From: an uncultured Verrucomicrobiota bacterium
Lineage (GTDB): Bacteria; Verrucomicrobiota; Verrucomicrobiia; Opitutales; Intestinicryptomonadaceae
DNA length: 63,382 nucleotides
NCBI GenBank assembly: GCA_949298545.1
Contig: CASFWX010000041.1
Span: 1-63,382, forward strand
Direction: 5' to 3'
The notes under the pieces were generated by a model. The model did not search any database. It was not told where the DNA came from and saw nothing but the letters and a program-made list of their open reading frames with translations. A program made the position numbers and the translations under genes. This document shows, piece by piece, positions 1 to 8,313 of the stretch (position 1 is its first letter; every line of letters begins with the position of its first letter).

Positions 1-281
1 CCGCGCTTCATCGCTTCAACGGCGGTTTCGACGCTTCCGTAGGCTGTCAGCATTATGCATACGGGCCGATGCGGCATAGACGCGGTTTTGTCTATTACGC
101 TAAGCCCCGATTTCCCTGCCATGCGCAAATCTGTTATGACGGCGTCGAAATTTTCGGCGTCGAGCATTCTTATGGCTTCGTCTGCGTCGGCGGCGGCGAA
201 TACGTCGTATGTGTCGGCAAGCACGGCGGACAATCCGTCGCGCGTATGTTTTTCGTCGTCTACTATGAGTACGCTTTGCAT
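1..281 (-). CDS. Response regulator receiver domain, partial (probably NtrC-type)
   Basis: The gene starts at the ATG at 281 and runs off the left edge of the window, leaving 93 codons. The visible part is a CheY-like receiver: the N-terminal acidic pair in VLIVDDEKHTR, the phospho-acceptor Asp in AVITDLRM, and the switch Thr in CIMLTAYGS followed by VETAVEAMKRG. That last stretch is typical of receivers joined to sigma-54 AAA+ domains (NtrC/AtoC type), so a longer regulator probably continues outside the window; the family assignment beyond the receiver is inference. The start lies only 2 nt after the stop of the L,D-transpeptidase, so the two are probably co-transcribed. Confidence 0.85.
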   Translation of the reverse strand, partial: MQSVLIVDDEKHTRDGLSAVLADTYDVFAAADADEAIRMLDAENFDAVITDLRMAGKSGLSVIDKTASMPHRPVCIMLTAYGSVETAVEAMKR

Positions 282-283
282 CT

Positions 284-820
284 TTAATCCCGCGATATTA
301 GAACCATGGAGCCGTCGGGGGCAAGGTCAAAAAGCTCTATCATGTCTTTGGGCGCCAGGAGAACGCAGCCGTGGCTGTTGGGAACGCCTATCTTGTCTGC
401 CTGGTTTGTTCCGTGGATATACACATAGCGGTCGAACGTGTCGAGTTCTCCGCCGGCATTTATCCCTTCCTCAAGTCCGCGGAGGCGCATTATGCGCGAA
501 AGTATCAGGTTCTTTTTTTTCTCTGATGGGCTCTGTTCCCCGAGGAGGCCGTCGGGCTTTCTGCCCCTGAATACGGTTTCGGGATTTTCTCCGGCGCCGA
601 TTTTCCCGTCTATCTTATGCAATCCCAAAGGCGTGCCGAGAGAGTCCTTCAGGCAGTTCGGTTCGGCGCGGGACGTGGAAACGAGGTATGTCCTCAAAAG
701 GGTGTTTCCGCAAAAAAGATAAAGTTTTTGCTCGCCAATAGACACGAAAATAAAATACTTCGTCCTCTTTAAATTGAGGCGCTTGCATGCGCTGGATAGT
801 TTTTCAAAGGCATTAACCAT
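284..820 (-). CDS. L,D-transpeptidase (YkuD domain)
   Basis: The product is a YkuD-type L,D-transpeptidase, a family that cross-links peptidoglycan or attaches lipoproteins to it in the periplasm. The catalytic signature HGTNQADKIGVPNSHGC lies near the C-terminus and carries the conserved His and nucleophilic Cys, preceded by an opening strand like IGEQKLYLF. No signal peptide is evident, which is unusual for a periplasmic enzyme. The ATG at 820 gives 178 residues and keeps a plausible N-terminal strand, but it shares bases with the asd start on the other strand. A GTG at 745 would give 153 residues. The next gene, a response regulator, begins 2 nt downstream. Confidence 0.82.
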   Translation of the reverse strand: MVNAFEKLSSACKRLNLKRTKYFIFVSIGEQKLYLFCGNTLLRTYLVSTSRAEPNCLKDSLGTPLGLHKIDGKIGAGENPETVFRGRKPDGLLGEQSPSEKKKNLILSRIMRLRGLEEGINAGGELDTFDRYVYIHGTNQADKIGVPNSHGCVLLAPKDMIELFDLAPDGSMVLISRD

Positions 821-1817
821 GGATAAAAAATTCAGAGTTGGAATAGTCGGAGCAACCGGCGCCGTCGGGCGCGAACTCATAGAGCTTCTCTTTGGGAGAG
901 AATTTCCAATGAAGTCTTTGACACTTCTTGCCTCGTCCCGCTCGGCAGGCAAGCAAATTAAGTTCGGCGAAGAGGTTTTTACGGTGGAGGAGGCAAAGCC
1001 CGAAAGCTTCGATAATCTCGACATCGCGATATTTTCAGCCGGGGCCTCCGTTTCGAAAATTCTCGTTCCAGAAGCCGCGAAGCGCGGCTGTGTGGCGATA
1101 GACAATAGTTCGGCGTTCCGCATGGATCCAGACGTCCCGCTCGTGGTTCCAGAAGTGAATCCGGAAGCGGTTGCAGGGCATCATAATGTGATTGCAAATC
1201 CCAACTGCACAACGGCAATATCCCTCATGGCGCTGTGTCCATTGCACAGAAAGTTCGGATTAAAAAGGTTTTTTGCTTCTACTTATCAGGCGGTATCCGG
1301 GACGGGAGTCGCCGCCATGGAGGAGCTGAAGGGGCAGGTCGAGGCATTTGCAGCGGGAAAAACTCCCGAAGTTAAAGTGTATCCATACCAGATAGCTTTT
1401 AACGTCCTTCCCCATGTCGACGTCTTTCTCGACAACGGGTATACGAAAGAGGAGATGAAAATGCTGAACGAGACCCGCAAGATTATGGGGCTTCCAGACG
1501 TGCTTTGTTCGACGACTTGCGTGAGGGTCCCGGTAATGCGCGCCCACAGCGTAGCCATAAGCGCGGAGTTTGAAAAGCCAGTTTCGGTGGAGGAGGCAAG
1601 GGAGGCAATATCAGCATTCCCAGGAGCCGAGCTTTGCGACGATCCCGAAAACAAGCTGTATCCCATGCCGTTGTTCTTTCAGAGAAAGGTCAAATGCGGC
1701 GTGGGAAGAATACGCAAGGATTTGGCTTTTCAGAACGGGCTTTCTTTTTGGGTTGCCGGAGACCAGCTTTGGAAGGGCGCGGCGCTCAACGCGGTTCAAA
1801 TAGCGGAGCTCCTTTAA
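819..1817 (+). CDS. asd: Aspartate-semialdehyde dehydrogenase
   Basis: This 332-residue enzyme reduces aspartyl-4-phosphate to aspartate semialdehyde with NADPH, the branch point to lysine/diaminopimelate, threonine and methionine. The N-terminal Rossmann motif GIVGATGAVG, the active-site Cys at about residue 130 in NPNCTT, and the C-terminal block around FWVAGDQLWKGAALNAVQIAELL-type sequence are all present, and the length is normal for the family. The start at 819 was chosen because the Rossmann strand follows at once; an upstream in-frame codon would add 15 unneeded residues. The start overlaps that of the divergent transpeptidase by 2 bases, so its promoter would lie inside that gene's first codons. 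Confidence 0.96.
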   Translation: MDKKFRVGIVGATGAVGRELIELLFGREFPMKSLTLLASSRSAGKQIKFGEEVFTVEEAKPESFDNLDIAIFSAGASVSKILVPEAAKRGCVAIDNSSAFRMDPDVPLVVPEVNPEAVAGHHNVIANPNCTTAISLMALCPLHRKFGLKRFFASTYQAVSGTGVAAMEELKGQVEAFAAGKTPEVKVYPYQIAFNVLPHVDVFLDNGYTKEEMKMLNETRKIMGLPDVLCSTTCVRVPVMRAHSVAISAEFEKPVSVEEAREAISAFPGAELCDDPENKLYPMPLFFQRKVKCGVGRIRKDLAFQNGLSFWVAGDQLWKGAALNAVQIAELL

Positions 1818-1954
1818 GCCTTGGAAATATCGAAAGAATTTTCCGCATTTCTTAAGAGAGACGATTTTTAAATCTTCGCTTTTGAAGCCGGAGGAGGCTT
1901 TTACCGCGAGTTATGCGGAGAGGTTTAGTCCAATAGCGGAGGGATATGGAAGGG

Positions 1955-2731
1955 CTAAATCTCCACCGACAATCCGTCGTAGGCGAAATGGACGCGCGGC
2001 GGAAGCTTTGGTTCGTAGACGCCGTAATCGATGTGCGATGTCATGTGGGTAAAGTAAGTTGTCTTTGCTTCCAGAAGTTTGGCGGTTTCGAGGGCGGCTT
2101 CGAGGTTCATGTGCGACGGGTGCGGGGCTATCTTCAGGCAGTCGAGCACGGCGATGTCGGCGCCCTTTGCCATTTCGACAGCCCGCGGAGTCAGGCTGTG
2201 GCAGTCGGTATAGTAGGCGAGGCGCTTGCCCTCGCCCTCTATAGCAATGCCGAGCGTTTTTACTGGTCCGTGCGGAAGTTCGTCGGATAAAATCTTTACG
2301 CCGTTTTCAAAATGCAGCTCGGCGGGCATTTTTTTAAGTTTAAAGCACGGGTATCCCGGGGAGGCGGGCTTGTCTCCCAGCGCGTACGGAAACATTGCCG
2401 ATATCCGCTCCAATCCGTATTCGTTTGAGTAAACGGGAAGGACATTGCCGGGCATATTGTCGCAGAACCTTCGGAGGTCGTCCATGCCGGCTATATGGTC
2501 GGCGTGCCCGTGGGTCAAAATGAATATGTCAGCGCTCGAAATATTGTTGGCCAGGCACTGGATTCTGAATTCCGGGCCGGCGTCTATTTGGATTTTCATT
2601 CCCGCAACCTCGACGTGCGCGCACGAGCGGTTGCGCCAATTTTTTGGGTTCGACAGATCCAAAGAACCTCTTTTCTTGCCGATAATCGGCACTCCCTGCG
2701 AGGTCCCGGTTCCCATGAAAATTATTTTCAT
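1955..2731 (-). CDS. MBL-fold metallo-hydrolase, PhnP-like
   Basis: This 258-residue protein has the metallo-beta-lactamase fold. The N-terminal motif GTGTSQGVP and the metal-binding motif THGHADHIAGMDD (about residues 74-86) resemble PhnP/YcbX-group phosphodiesterases, and a late THMTSHIDY supplies the last metal ligands. PhnP acts on cyclic ribose phosphates in phosphonate use, but no phosphonate genes are nearby, so the substrate is unknown. It stands alone: asd converges on it from the left and the aldolase diverges on the right. A TATAAA lies only 5 nt upstream of the ATG (2737-2742), so the untranslated leader may be very short. No Shine-Dalgarno sequence is visible. Confidence 0.88.
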   Translation of the reverse strand: MKIIFMGTGTSQGVPIIGKKRGSLDLSNPKNWRNRSCAHVEVAGMKIQIDAGPEFRIQCLANNISSADIFILTHGHADHIAGMDDLRRFCDNMPGNVLPVYSNEYGLERISAMFPYALGDKPASPGYPCFKLKKMPAELHFENGVKILSDELPHGPVKTLGIAIEGEGKRLAYYTDCHSLTPRAVEMAKGADIAVLDCLKIAPHPSHMNLEAALETAKLLEAKTTYFTHMTSHIDYGVYEPKLPPRVHFAYDGLSVEI

Positions 2732-2888
2732 ATTTTTTTATAGTGTGGATATGCCGCGGGAAATCTCCAGTTTTTTTTGCGCGTGAAAAATCTGTTTCCG
2801 CCTGCCAGCCGGCCGAGGTAAAAAATTTTGTTGTAAAAGGAAAGCGCCTGATTAAAGATTGAAGCTTCAAACTAAAAGAAGTCTTACT

Positions 2889-3881
2889 ATGGTATCCTAT
2901 AAAGATCTCGGTTTGGTTAATACGCGCGAGCTTTTTAAAAAAGCAATCGCAGGCAAATATGCGGTTCCCGCGTTTAACTTCAACAACATGGAACAGATGC
3001 AGGCTATAATTCAGGCCTGCGTCGAAAAGAAATCCCCTGTTATCCTGCAGGTTTCGAGCGGAGCTCGCAAGTATGCGAACCAGACGATTCTTCGCTATAT
3101 GGCCCAGGGCGCTTGCGAATACGCCAAAGAACTCGGATACTCCATTCCGATAGTTTTGCATCTCGACCACGGGGATACTTTTGAGCTTTGCAAATCGTGC
3201 ATAGACTACGGATTTTCGTCCGTGATGATAGACGGCTCCGCCCATCCATACGACGAGAACGTCGCCTTGACCAAGAGCGTCGTCGAGTATGCGCATGCGC
3301 ACGATGTCACAGTTGAAGGCGAACTCGGAGTTCTCGCGGGCATAGAGGACGAAGTTTCCCACGAGACCCATTCGTACACTCGCCCTGAAGAAGTCGAGGA
3401 TTTTGTCGGCAAGACCGGCGTGGATTCGCTCGCCATTTCCATTGGCACCTCCCACGGGGCGTACAAGTTTAAGCCTGAGCAGTGCACTCTCGATTCCAGC
3501 GGCAGGCTCGTTCCCCCGCCTTTGAGATTCGACATACTCAAGGAGATAGAGAAGCGCATACCCGGGTTCCCGATAGTCCTTCACGGTTCGTCTTCGGTTC
3601 CGCAGCAGTATGTCGACGAAATCAACAAATATGGCGGCAAGCTTGAAGCGGCTGTCGGAATTCCTGAAGAACAGCTCCGCGAGGCGGCAAAATCGGCTGT
3701 TTGCAAGATCAATATAGACTCCGACGGGCGCCTCGCAATGACAGCGACCATTCGCAAGGTTTTTGTGGAAAAGCCCTCCGAATTCGATCCGCGCAAGTAT
3801 CTCGGCCCCGCCCGCGACGAGCTCAAAAAGCTCTATATGCACAAGGTCGAATATGTGCTCGGTTCAGCCTTCAAGGCGTAA
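2889..3881 (+). CDS. fba: Fructose-bisphosphate aldolase, class II
   Basis: The 330-residue enzyme cleaves fructose 1,6-bisphosphate into the two triose phosphates in glycolysis and runs the reverse in gluconeogenesis. It is a zinc TIM barrel: VLHLDHGD (about residues 89-96) holds the catalytic Asp and a zinc His, VEGELG follows, and SIGTSHGAYK and VLHGSSSVP supply phosphate-binding and zinc-binding residues. The start at 2889 was chosen because the protein then opens with a canonical MVSYKDLGLVNT. A possible promoter, TTGTAA with a 16-nt spacer and TAAAGA, lies around 2831-2858. A rho-independent terminator follows at 3906, so the gene is probably monocistronic. Confidence 0.95.
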   Translation: MVSYKDLGLVNTRELFKKAIAGKYAVPAFNFNNMEQMQAIIQACVEKKSPVILQVSSGARKYANQTILRYMAQGACEYAKELGYSIPIVLHLDHGDTFELCKSCIDYGFSSVMIDGSAHPYDENVALTKSVVEYAHAHDVTVEGELGVLAGIEDEVSHETHSYTRPEEVEDFVGKTGVDSLAISIGTSHGAYKFKPEQCTLDSSGRLVPPPLRFDILKEIEKRIPGFPIVLHGSSSVPQQYVDEINKYGGKLEAAVGIPEEQLREAAKSAVCKINIDSDGRLAMTATIRKVFVEKPSEFDPRKYLGPARDELKKLYMHKVEYVLGSAFKA

Positions 3882-3905
3882 TTTTATGCCGGGCTGATTT
3901 ACTTT

Positions 3906-3941
3906 GGGCGTCTCGCACACGCATGGGAGGCGCCCTTTTTT
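3906..3941 (+). terminator. Rho-independent terminator after fba
   Basis: A 9-bp stem (GGGCGTCTC with GAGGCGCCC, one G-T wobble) with a 12-nt loop is followed directly by six T residues. It lies 25 nt past the aldolase stop codon. Confidence 0.85.
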
Positions 3942-3990
3942 GTTCCATTGAATCCAAACATTTAACACCTTATATATAAACAGGAAAAAT

Positions 3991-5652
3991 ATGTCGCAGA
4001 TAATCCGGATAGCGCTCTTTTGCGCTTTTGTCCTTTCCGCTTTTATATCCGCTGGCGGAACCGTTCTAAATTCCGACTCGCTCTCGAAATACGTAGAGCA
4101 GTTTAACTCCGGCGACAACGAGTTGTTTAAGGAGGCAGTGCCAAATTCCGATGCGGAGAAATTTCTCTCCGATAACATACCGCTGTTTGATTGCCCGGAT
4201 AAGGAAATTGAGGAGGTTTATTATTTCCGCTGGTGGACTTTTCGCAAACACATAAAAAAGACACCCGAAGGCTGGGCTGTCACAGAATTTTCCCCGAATG
4301 TCCGGTGGGGAGGTTTGTATAATCTTATCAGTTGTGCGTCAGGATTTCACGCCCGCGAGGGAAGATGGCTGAAAGACTCTTCGATAATATCGGAATATTT
4401 AAAAGTTATGCTAACCTCTCCGCACACCCGCCCGCGAGGCTATACTTTTGCTGCCGCGCGCGCGGTTTACGATTTGAATGTCGCCCGTTCCGTATCGGCG
4501 AATACAGATTACGTAAGGCAGATGTACCCCATACTAAAAAAGAACTCGCAGGAGTGGGAGAAAATGCGGCGTCCGGATCCGGACGAGCTTTTCTGGCAGA
4601 CGGATTTGTTGGAAGGATCGGAATGTTCGATATCCGGGGCTCAAAGTTCGCCCGAAAGCATGGAGGGCTTTAAAAAATTCGAGATGTTTACAAATGCGCG
4701 CGGCTATCGCGCGAACATGAATTCGTACATGTATGCCGACTATCAGTCGTTGTCTAAGATGGCTTCCGCGCTCGGATATGACGGCGACGCTCGGACGTAC
4801 GCCGATAAGGCGTCTAAATTAAAGGATCTAATAAACGGGCGCTTGTGGAGCGATTCGCATAAGTTTTATATGACGCGTTCGGCATTCGGGAATAAAGAGA
4901 TGTGCGACGTGCGCGAGTTGAACGGCTATACGCCGTGGCTTTTCGGCATAGCGCCCGAGCGCGCTTCCGTAGCATGGAATCAGCTTGTCGACGAGGGCGG
5001 GTTTAAGGCTCCGTATGGGCCGACTACTGCCGAGCGCAGACACCCCATGTTTAGAATAACGCGCAAGGGGCATGAATGCCAGTGGGCGGGAGTCAGCTGG
5101 CCATATATGACGGGTTCTACTTTAATATCTTTGGCGAATCTTCTAAACGAATCGGATAATCCGCCTTTGGGCAAGTCTGACTATTTTGATCTGCTTAAAA
5201 CCTACGCAAGGACACACAGCATGACATGGGGGAACGGGAAGACGGTCCGCTGGATAGACGAATGTGCGGATCCGTTTACCGGTGAATGGATAACACGCTC
5301 TCAGCTGATGAATTGGAACGAGAAGGGCTGGTGCTCCAACACGGATTCCGGAAGGTGCCCGGCTCCGGAGCGCGGGAAGGATTATAACCATTCGGTGTTT
5401 TGCGACTTGGTGATTACAGGGCTTGTGGGAGTCCGCCCGCTCGAGGGCAACAATGTCGAAATATCTCCGCTCGTCCCAGACGATTGGGACTTTTTCTGTT
5501 TGGACAATCTTAATATAAAAGGCAGGGTGCTGACTGTAATGTACGATAAGACAGGAAAACGCTATGGGCGCGGAAAAGGATTTGTAGTGTTCGTAGACGG
5601 CGTTCAAGTTAAAACTTTGGAGCGCCCCGGGAAGATGTCTCTATCTCTTTAA
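3991..5652 (+). CDS. Secreted six-hairpin glycoside hydrolase (MGH1/GH63-like)
   Basis: The 553-residue protein begins with a signal peptide (hydrophobic IALFCAFVLSAFISAGG, no lipobox), so it is exported. The body resembles (alpha/alpha)6 glycosidases of the mannosylglycerate-hydrolase/GH63/trehalase group: FRWWTFRKHI near residue 78, then VRWGGLYNLISCASGFHAREGRW, a central YMYADYQSLSKMASALGYDGDA, and HECQWAGVSWPYMTGSTL. The C-terminus ends in a beta-rich segment with a trehalase-like tail. I cannot name the catalytic acid or substrate with confidence. A good Shine-Dalgarno (AGGA) lies 6 nt upstream of the ATG. No transporter or regulator sits next to it, so it is not part of an obvious polysaccharide locus. 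Confidence 0.8.
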   Translation: MSQIIRIALFCAFVLSAFISAGGTVLNSDSLSKYVEQFNSGDNELFKEAVPNSDAEKFLSDNIPLFDCPDKEIEEVYYFRWWTFRKHIKKTPEGWAVTEFSPNVRWGGLYNLISCASGFHAREGRWLKDSSIISEYLKVMLTSPHTRPRGYTFAAARAVYDLNVARSVSANTDYVRQMYPILKKNSQEWEKMRRPDPDELFWQTDLLEGSECSISGAQSSPESMEGFKKFEMFTNARGYRANMNSYMYADYQSLSKMASALGYDGDARTYADKASKLKDLINGRLWSDSHKFYMTRSAFGNKEMCDVRELNGYTPWLFGIAPERASVAWNQLVDEGGFKAPYGPTTAERRHPMFRITRKGHECQWAGVSWPYMTGSTLISLANLLNESDNPPLGKSDYFDLLKTYARTHSMTWGNGKTVRWIDECADPFTGEWITRSQLMNWNEKGWCSNTDSGRCPAPERGKDYNHSVFCDLVITGLVGVRPLEGNNVEISPLVPDDWDFFCLDNLNIKGRVLTVMYDKTGKRYGRGKGFVVFVDGVQVKTLERPGKMSLSL

Positions 5653-6102
5653 ACTTTTTAACCAGAAATGTATTTTAGATTTTGACGCGCTCTTTAATCT
5701 TCACTTCTAAGCAAACAGCGGCAACAGTATCTGGCAAACATTCGGCCGATTAAAATGTTTGGATTGTCGGGCGGGCAACGCCTTCGTTTATTGAGTAGGC
5801 GCATGCGGCAGGCATCAGCCCAATTAGGGAAAAATAATGATATTTCCCGTAGCATATATAGAGCCTTATGAATACCATAATTCAAAGAGGGCTGCATATA
5901 TTGCAACGATAAAAATTGCCAAACTTTTTGATGGCGCCCAAAACCCCTTAATGTGGCTTGTAAGAATTTTTACGCGGCATAGTTGCCGTAATAATCGAAA
6001 TGTGAACGTAAGTGTTGGATATTAGCCACGCGGCGCCAAGGGCTTATTTTTACAAAAGCTATTGCGCTATACAAAAACCTTTAGAAAAGCCGGCTTACAA
6101 AA
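5653..6102. other. Gene-poor interval of 450 bp
   Basis: AT-rich sequence between the glycoside hydrolase and the tRNA. The open frames in it are short and have no recognisable protein features. I see no strong hairpin, direct repeat or transposase remnant. It could hold a tRNA 3' region or decayed DNA, but nothing specific is supported. Confidence 0.5.
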
Positions 6103-6179
6103 TGGTCGAGGTGAGAGGATTCGAACCTCCGGCCTCTACGTCCCGAACGTAGCGCTCTACCAGGCTAAGCTACACCTCG
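6103..6179 (-). tRNA. tRNA-Pro, anticodon CGG
   Basis: The minus strand folds as a complete tRNA. The acceptor arm is CGAGGTG with CACCTCG, the discriminator is A and the CCA end is encoded. The anticodon stem is CTACG/CGTAG around loop TTCGGGA, giving anticodon CGG, which reads CCG. The T-arm is GGAGG-TTCGAAT-CCTCT. A C1-G72 pair with A73 is the usual bacterial tRNA-Pro identity. Length is 77 nt including CCA. Confidence 0.96.
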
Positions 6180-6299
6180 ATATTTTTAAGCTTTTTATTT
6201 ATGTTTTAGCATTTTTAAAATACAAGCTTTTATTTGTCCAACAGTTCCGCGTTATTTGGATTGCTTTGGGATGTTATTTTGGGCATTTTTTAAATCGAC

Positions 6300-7532
6300 A
6301 TGAGAATTTTGCATTACGATTGTTTTGCCGGGATTAGCGGAGATATGAATCTCGGGGCTTTGATAGATATCGGGGTTGATTCTAAAAAGCTTGTTGCCGA
6401 GCTCGAAAAATTGGGGATTGATTCATGGAAACTTTCGGTGTCGCGAGAGATGCGCGGCGGCTTGTCTGGAGTCAGGGTGAACGTAGAAACGCCGGAAACG
6501 CATGCCGGTTCGCACGGCGAAGGCCATAAACACTGCCACTTCCACAGAAGTTTTGCCGACATAAAAAAGATAATAGGAGCTTCTTCCCTTTCCGATTCGG
6601 TCAAATCCCGCGCTTTAACTATATTCTCATATTTGGCTGAAGCCGAGTCTTCCGTGCATGGGGTTTCTCCTGACGATGTCAGGTTTCACGAAGTGGGGGC
6701 GGTTGATTCGATTATAGACATCGTAGGTTGCGCCGTTTGCTACGAGCTTTTAAAAATAGATTCTGTCAGTTCCTCTGCCGTCGAGCTTGGCGGGGGGGTA
6801 GTCAGATGCGCGCACGGGCTCTTGCCGGTTCCGGCGCCGGCAACGGCGATATTGGCGAAGAAGTTTCCCTCTAAAATAAACGGGGCAATGCATGAGTGCA
6901 CGACTCCCACGGGGGCGGCAATAATAGCGGCCCTTGCGAAATCCTTTGATGCTCCGATATCCGGCAGGATTGCGGCGGTTGGGATAGGAATCGGTTCGCG
7001 CGATTTTCCTGAATTGCCTAACGCGCTAAGGGTTTTGCTTTACGATACGGAAGAAGCGTCTCCCTTTGGCGGCGGATATCCCGAAGGTTGTTCGGAAGAA
7101 ACTCTTATTGAGTTTGCCGCAAATATAGACGATATGAGCGCCGAGAGGATTTCGCATTTGTGCGGAAGCCTATTTGCCGCTTCCGCTCTTGATGTCTGGC
7201 AGGAGGGCATTTTTATGAAGAAGGGGCGCGCGGCGACTAAAGTTTGCGCGCTCGCAAGGCGGGAGGACTCAAAAAAAATATTGTCGGCGTATTTCGGGAA
7301 TTCTTCGACTTTGGGGGTTCGCTGCCGCGAGGTCTCAAGAATTTCTCTTGCGCGTGAATCTTTTTTTAAAAAAACCCCTTTCGGCGATCTTCGGGCAAAG
7401 CGGTCGTTTTTTAATGGCGTTGCCCGAGAGAAGATCGAGTTCGACGAGATTCGAAAGATAGCCGACGAGACTGGAATGGGAATGGAGGAGATATTGGGGA
7501 AAATCGGCGATGGCGAGCCAAAAGATAGATAG
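6300..7532 (+). CDS. larC: LarC, nickel-insertion enzyme for the nickel-pincer cofactor
   Basis: LarC is the CTP-dependent cyclometallase that inserts nickel into the pyridinium-3,5-bisthiocarboxylate mononucleotide. The 410-residue product opens with the family signature MRILHYDCFAGISGDM and continues with RFHEVGAVDSIIDIVG and HECTTPTGAAI. A histidine-rich stretch, HAGSHGEGHKHCHFH (about residues 63-77), is a likely nickel site. In Lactiplantibacillus plantarum the protein is made through a programmed frameshift (LarC1/LarC2). Here both halves are in one uninterrupted frame. It heads the operon larC-larE-larB and overlaps larE by 23 nt. No Shine-Dalgarno is apparent. No larA follows, so the client enzyme is elsewhere. 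Confidence 0.95.
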   Translation: MRILHYDCFAGISGDMNLGALIDIGVDSKKLVAELEKLGIDSWKLSVSREMRGGLSGVRVNVETPETHAGSHGEGHKHCHFHRSFADIKKIIGASSLSDSVKSRALTIFSYLAEAESSVHGVSPDDVRFHEVGAVDSIIDIVGCAVCYELLKIDSVSSSAVELGGGVVRCAHGLLPVPAPATAILAKKFPSKINGAMHECTTPTGAAIIAALAKSFDAPISGRIAAVGIGIGSRDFPELPNALRVLLYDTEEASPFGGGYPEGCSEETLIEFAANIDDMSAERISHLCGSLFAASALDVWQEGIFMKKGRAATKVCALARREDSKKILSAYFGNSSTLGVRCREVSRISLARESFFKKTPFGDLRAKRSFFNGVAREKIEFDEIRKIADETGMGMEEILGKIGDGEPKDR

Positions 7533-8313
7533 TTTGGCAGAGTTTATCGGCCGGTGCGGAAAGTTGGCGATAGCTCTCTCGGGCGGGGTTGACAGTTCCG
7601 CTCTTTTGGCATTTTGCGCGGCGCGATTTGGCGGGGAGAATTTTTTAGCCCTCTCCGCGCGCGCTCCCTATATTCCGCGCAGGGAAATGGAATACTCCCG
7701 CGAATTGTGCGCAAAACTCGGGGTCGAGCATGTTGAAATTGAGATGGAAATTCCAAATGGGGTTGAAAAAAATCCTCCTGACAGATGTTATATCTGCAAG
7801 CGCGCGATGTTTTCATCGTTATTTTCCGAACTTGCTTCACGCGGTTTCCAAAATCTTGCCGACGGCAGCAATGTCGACGACTTGTCGGATTGGCGCCCGG
7901 GAATGCGGGCTTTGAAGGAGCTGGGAGTGTTGAGCCCGTTTATAGAGTGCGGATTTTCAAAGGGCGATATTCGCTTGCTCGCGGAGTCTCTTTCTCTCGA
8001 ATGCGCCGACGCTCCGACGAATTCCTGTTTGCTGACGCGCCTCGATTTTGGGCGGGAATTGGAAGTGCAGACCCTTAGGAAGATAGAAAAGCTTGAAAAT
8101 TTTATAAAATCGCTTGGTTTTCCCCTGGTCAGGGTACGCTTGACGGGCGATCTTGCGCGGATAGAAGTATCCGAGGACAGGCTTAGCGATCTATCGGCGG
8201 GAGGCAGATGGGAAAAGGTGAGGCTTGAGGCGGAGAAAATGGGATTTCGCAGCGAGGAATCGCCGCGAGCTTACAAGCGGAGCTGGAAGGTGATGCAAAA
8301 TGAGATCGGTTAA
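7510..8313 (+). CDS. larE: LarE, ATP-dependent sulfur transferase
   Basis: LarE adenylates and thiolates the two carboxylates of the LarB product. The 267-residue protein has the PP-loop motif LSGGVDSS (residues 23-30). It also has Cys93 and Cys96 in DRCYICK and a further Cys173 in TNSCLLTR, which aligns with the sacrificial Cys of L. plantarum LarE. Having three cysteines suggests the cluster-binding type of LarE, in which an Fe-S cluster rather than the protein Cys may carry the sulfur; this is inference from family knowledge. The gene overlaps larC by 23 nt and larB by 14 nt, so translation is probably coupled. Confidence 0.94.
   Translation: MASQKIDSLAEFIGRCGKLAIALSGGVDSSALLAFCAARFGGENFLALSARAPYIPRREMEYSRELCAKLGVEHVEIEMEIPNGVEKNPPDRCYICKRAMFSSLFSELASRGFQNLADGSNVDDLSDWRPGMRALKELGVLSPFIECGFSKGDIRLLAESLSLECADAPTNSCLLTRLDFGRELEVQTLRKIEKLENFIKSLGFPLVRVRLTGDLARIEVSEDRLSDLSAGGRWEKVRLEAEKMGFRSEESPRAYKRSWKVMQNEIG

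Noticed and set aside
1818-1954. Possible lysine riboswitch or terminator between asd and the MBL gene
   Set aside because: This is downstream of asd, not upstream, and shows only a short CCGC/GCGG hairpin with no T run.
2529-3842. A 437-codon open frame on the minus strand antisense to fba
   Set aside because: It has no recognisable domain, lies over a strongly conserved aldolase and the MBL gene, and follows from codon bias in the opposite strand.
5653-6102. Possible integrated-element remnant next to the tRNA
   Set aside because: No direct repeat of the tRNA 3' end, integrase or phage-like frame was found. It stays described as gene-poor.
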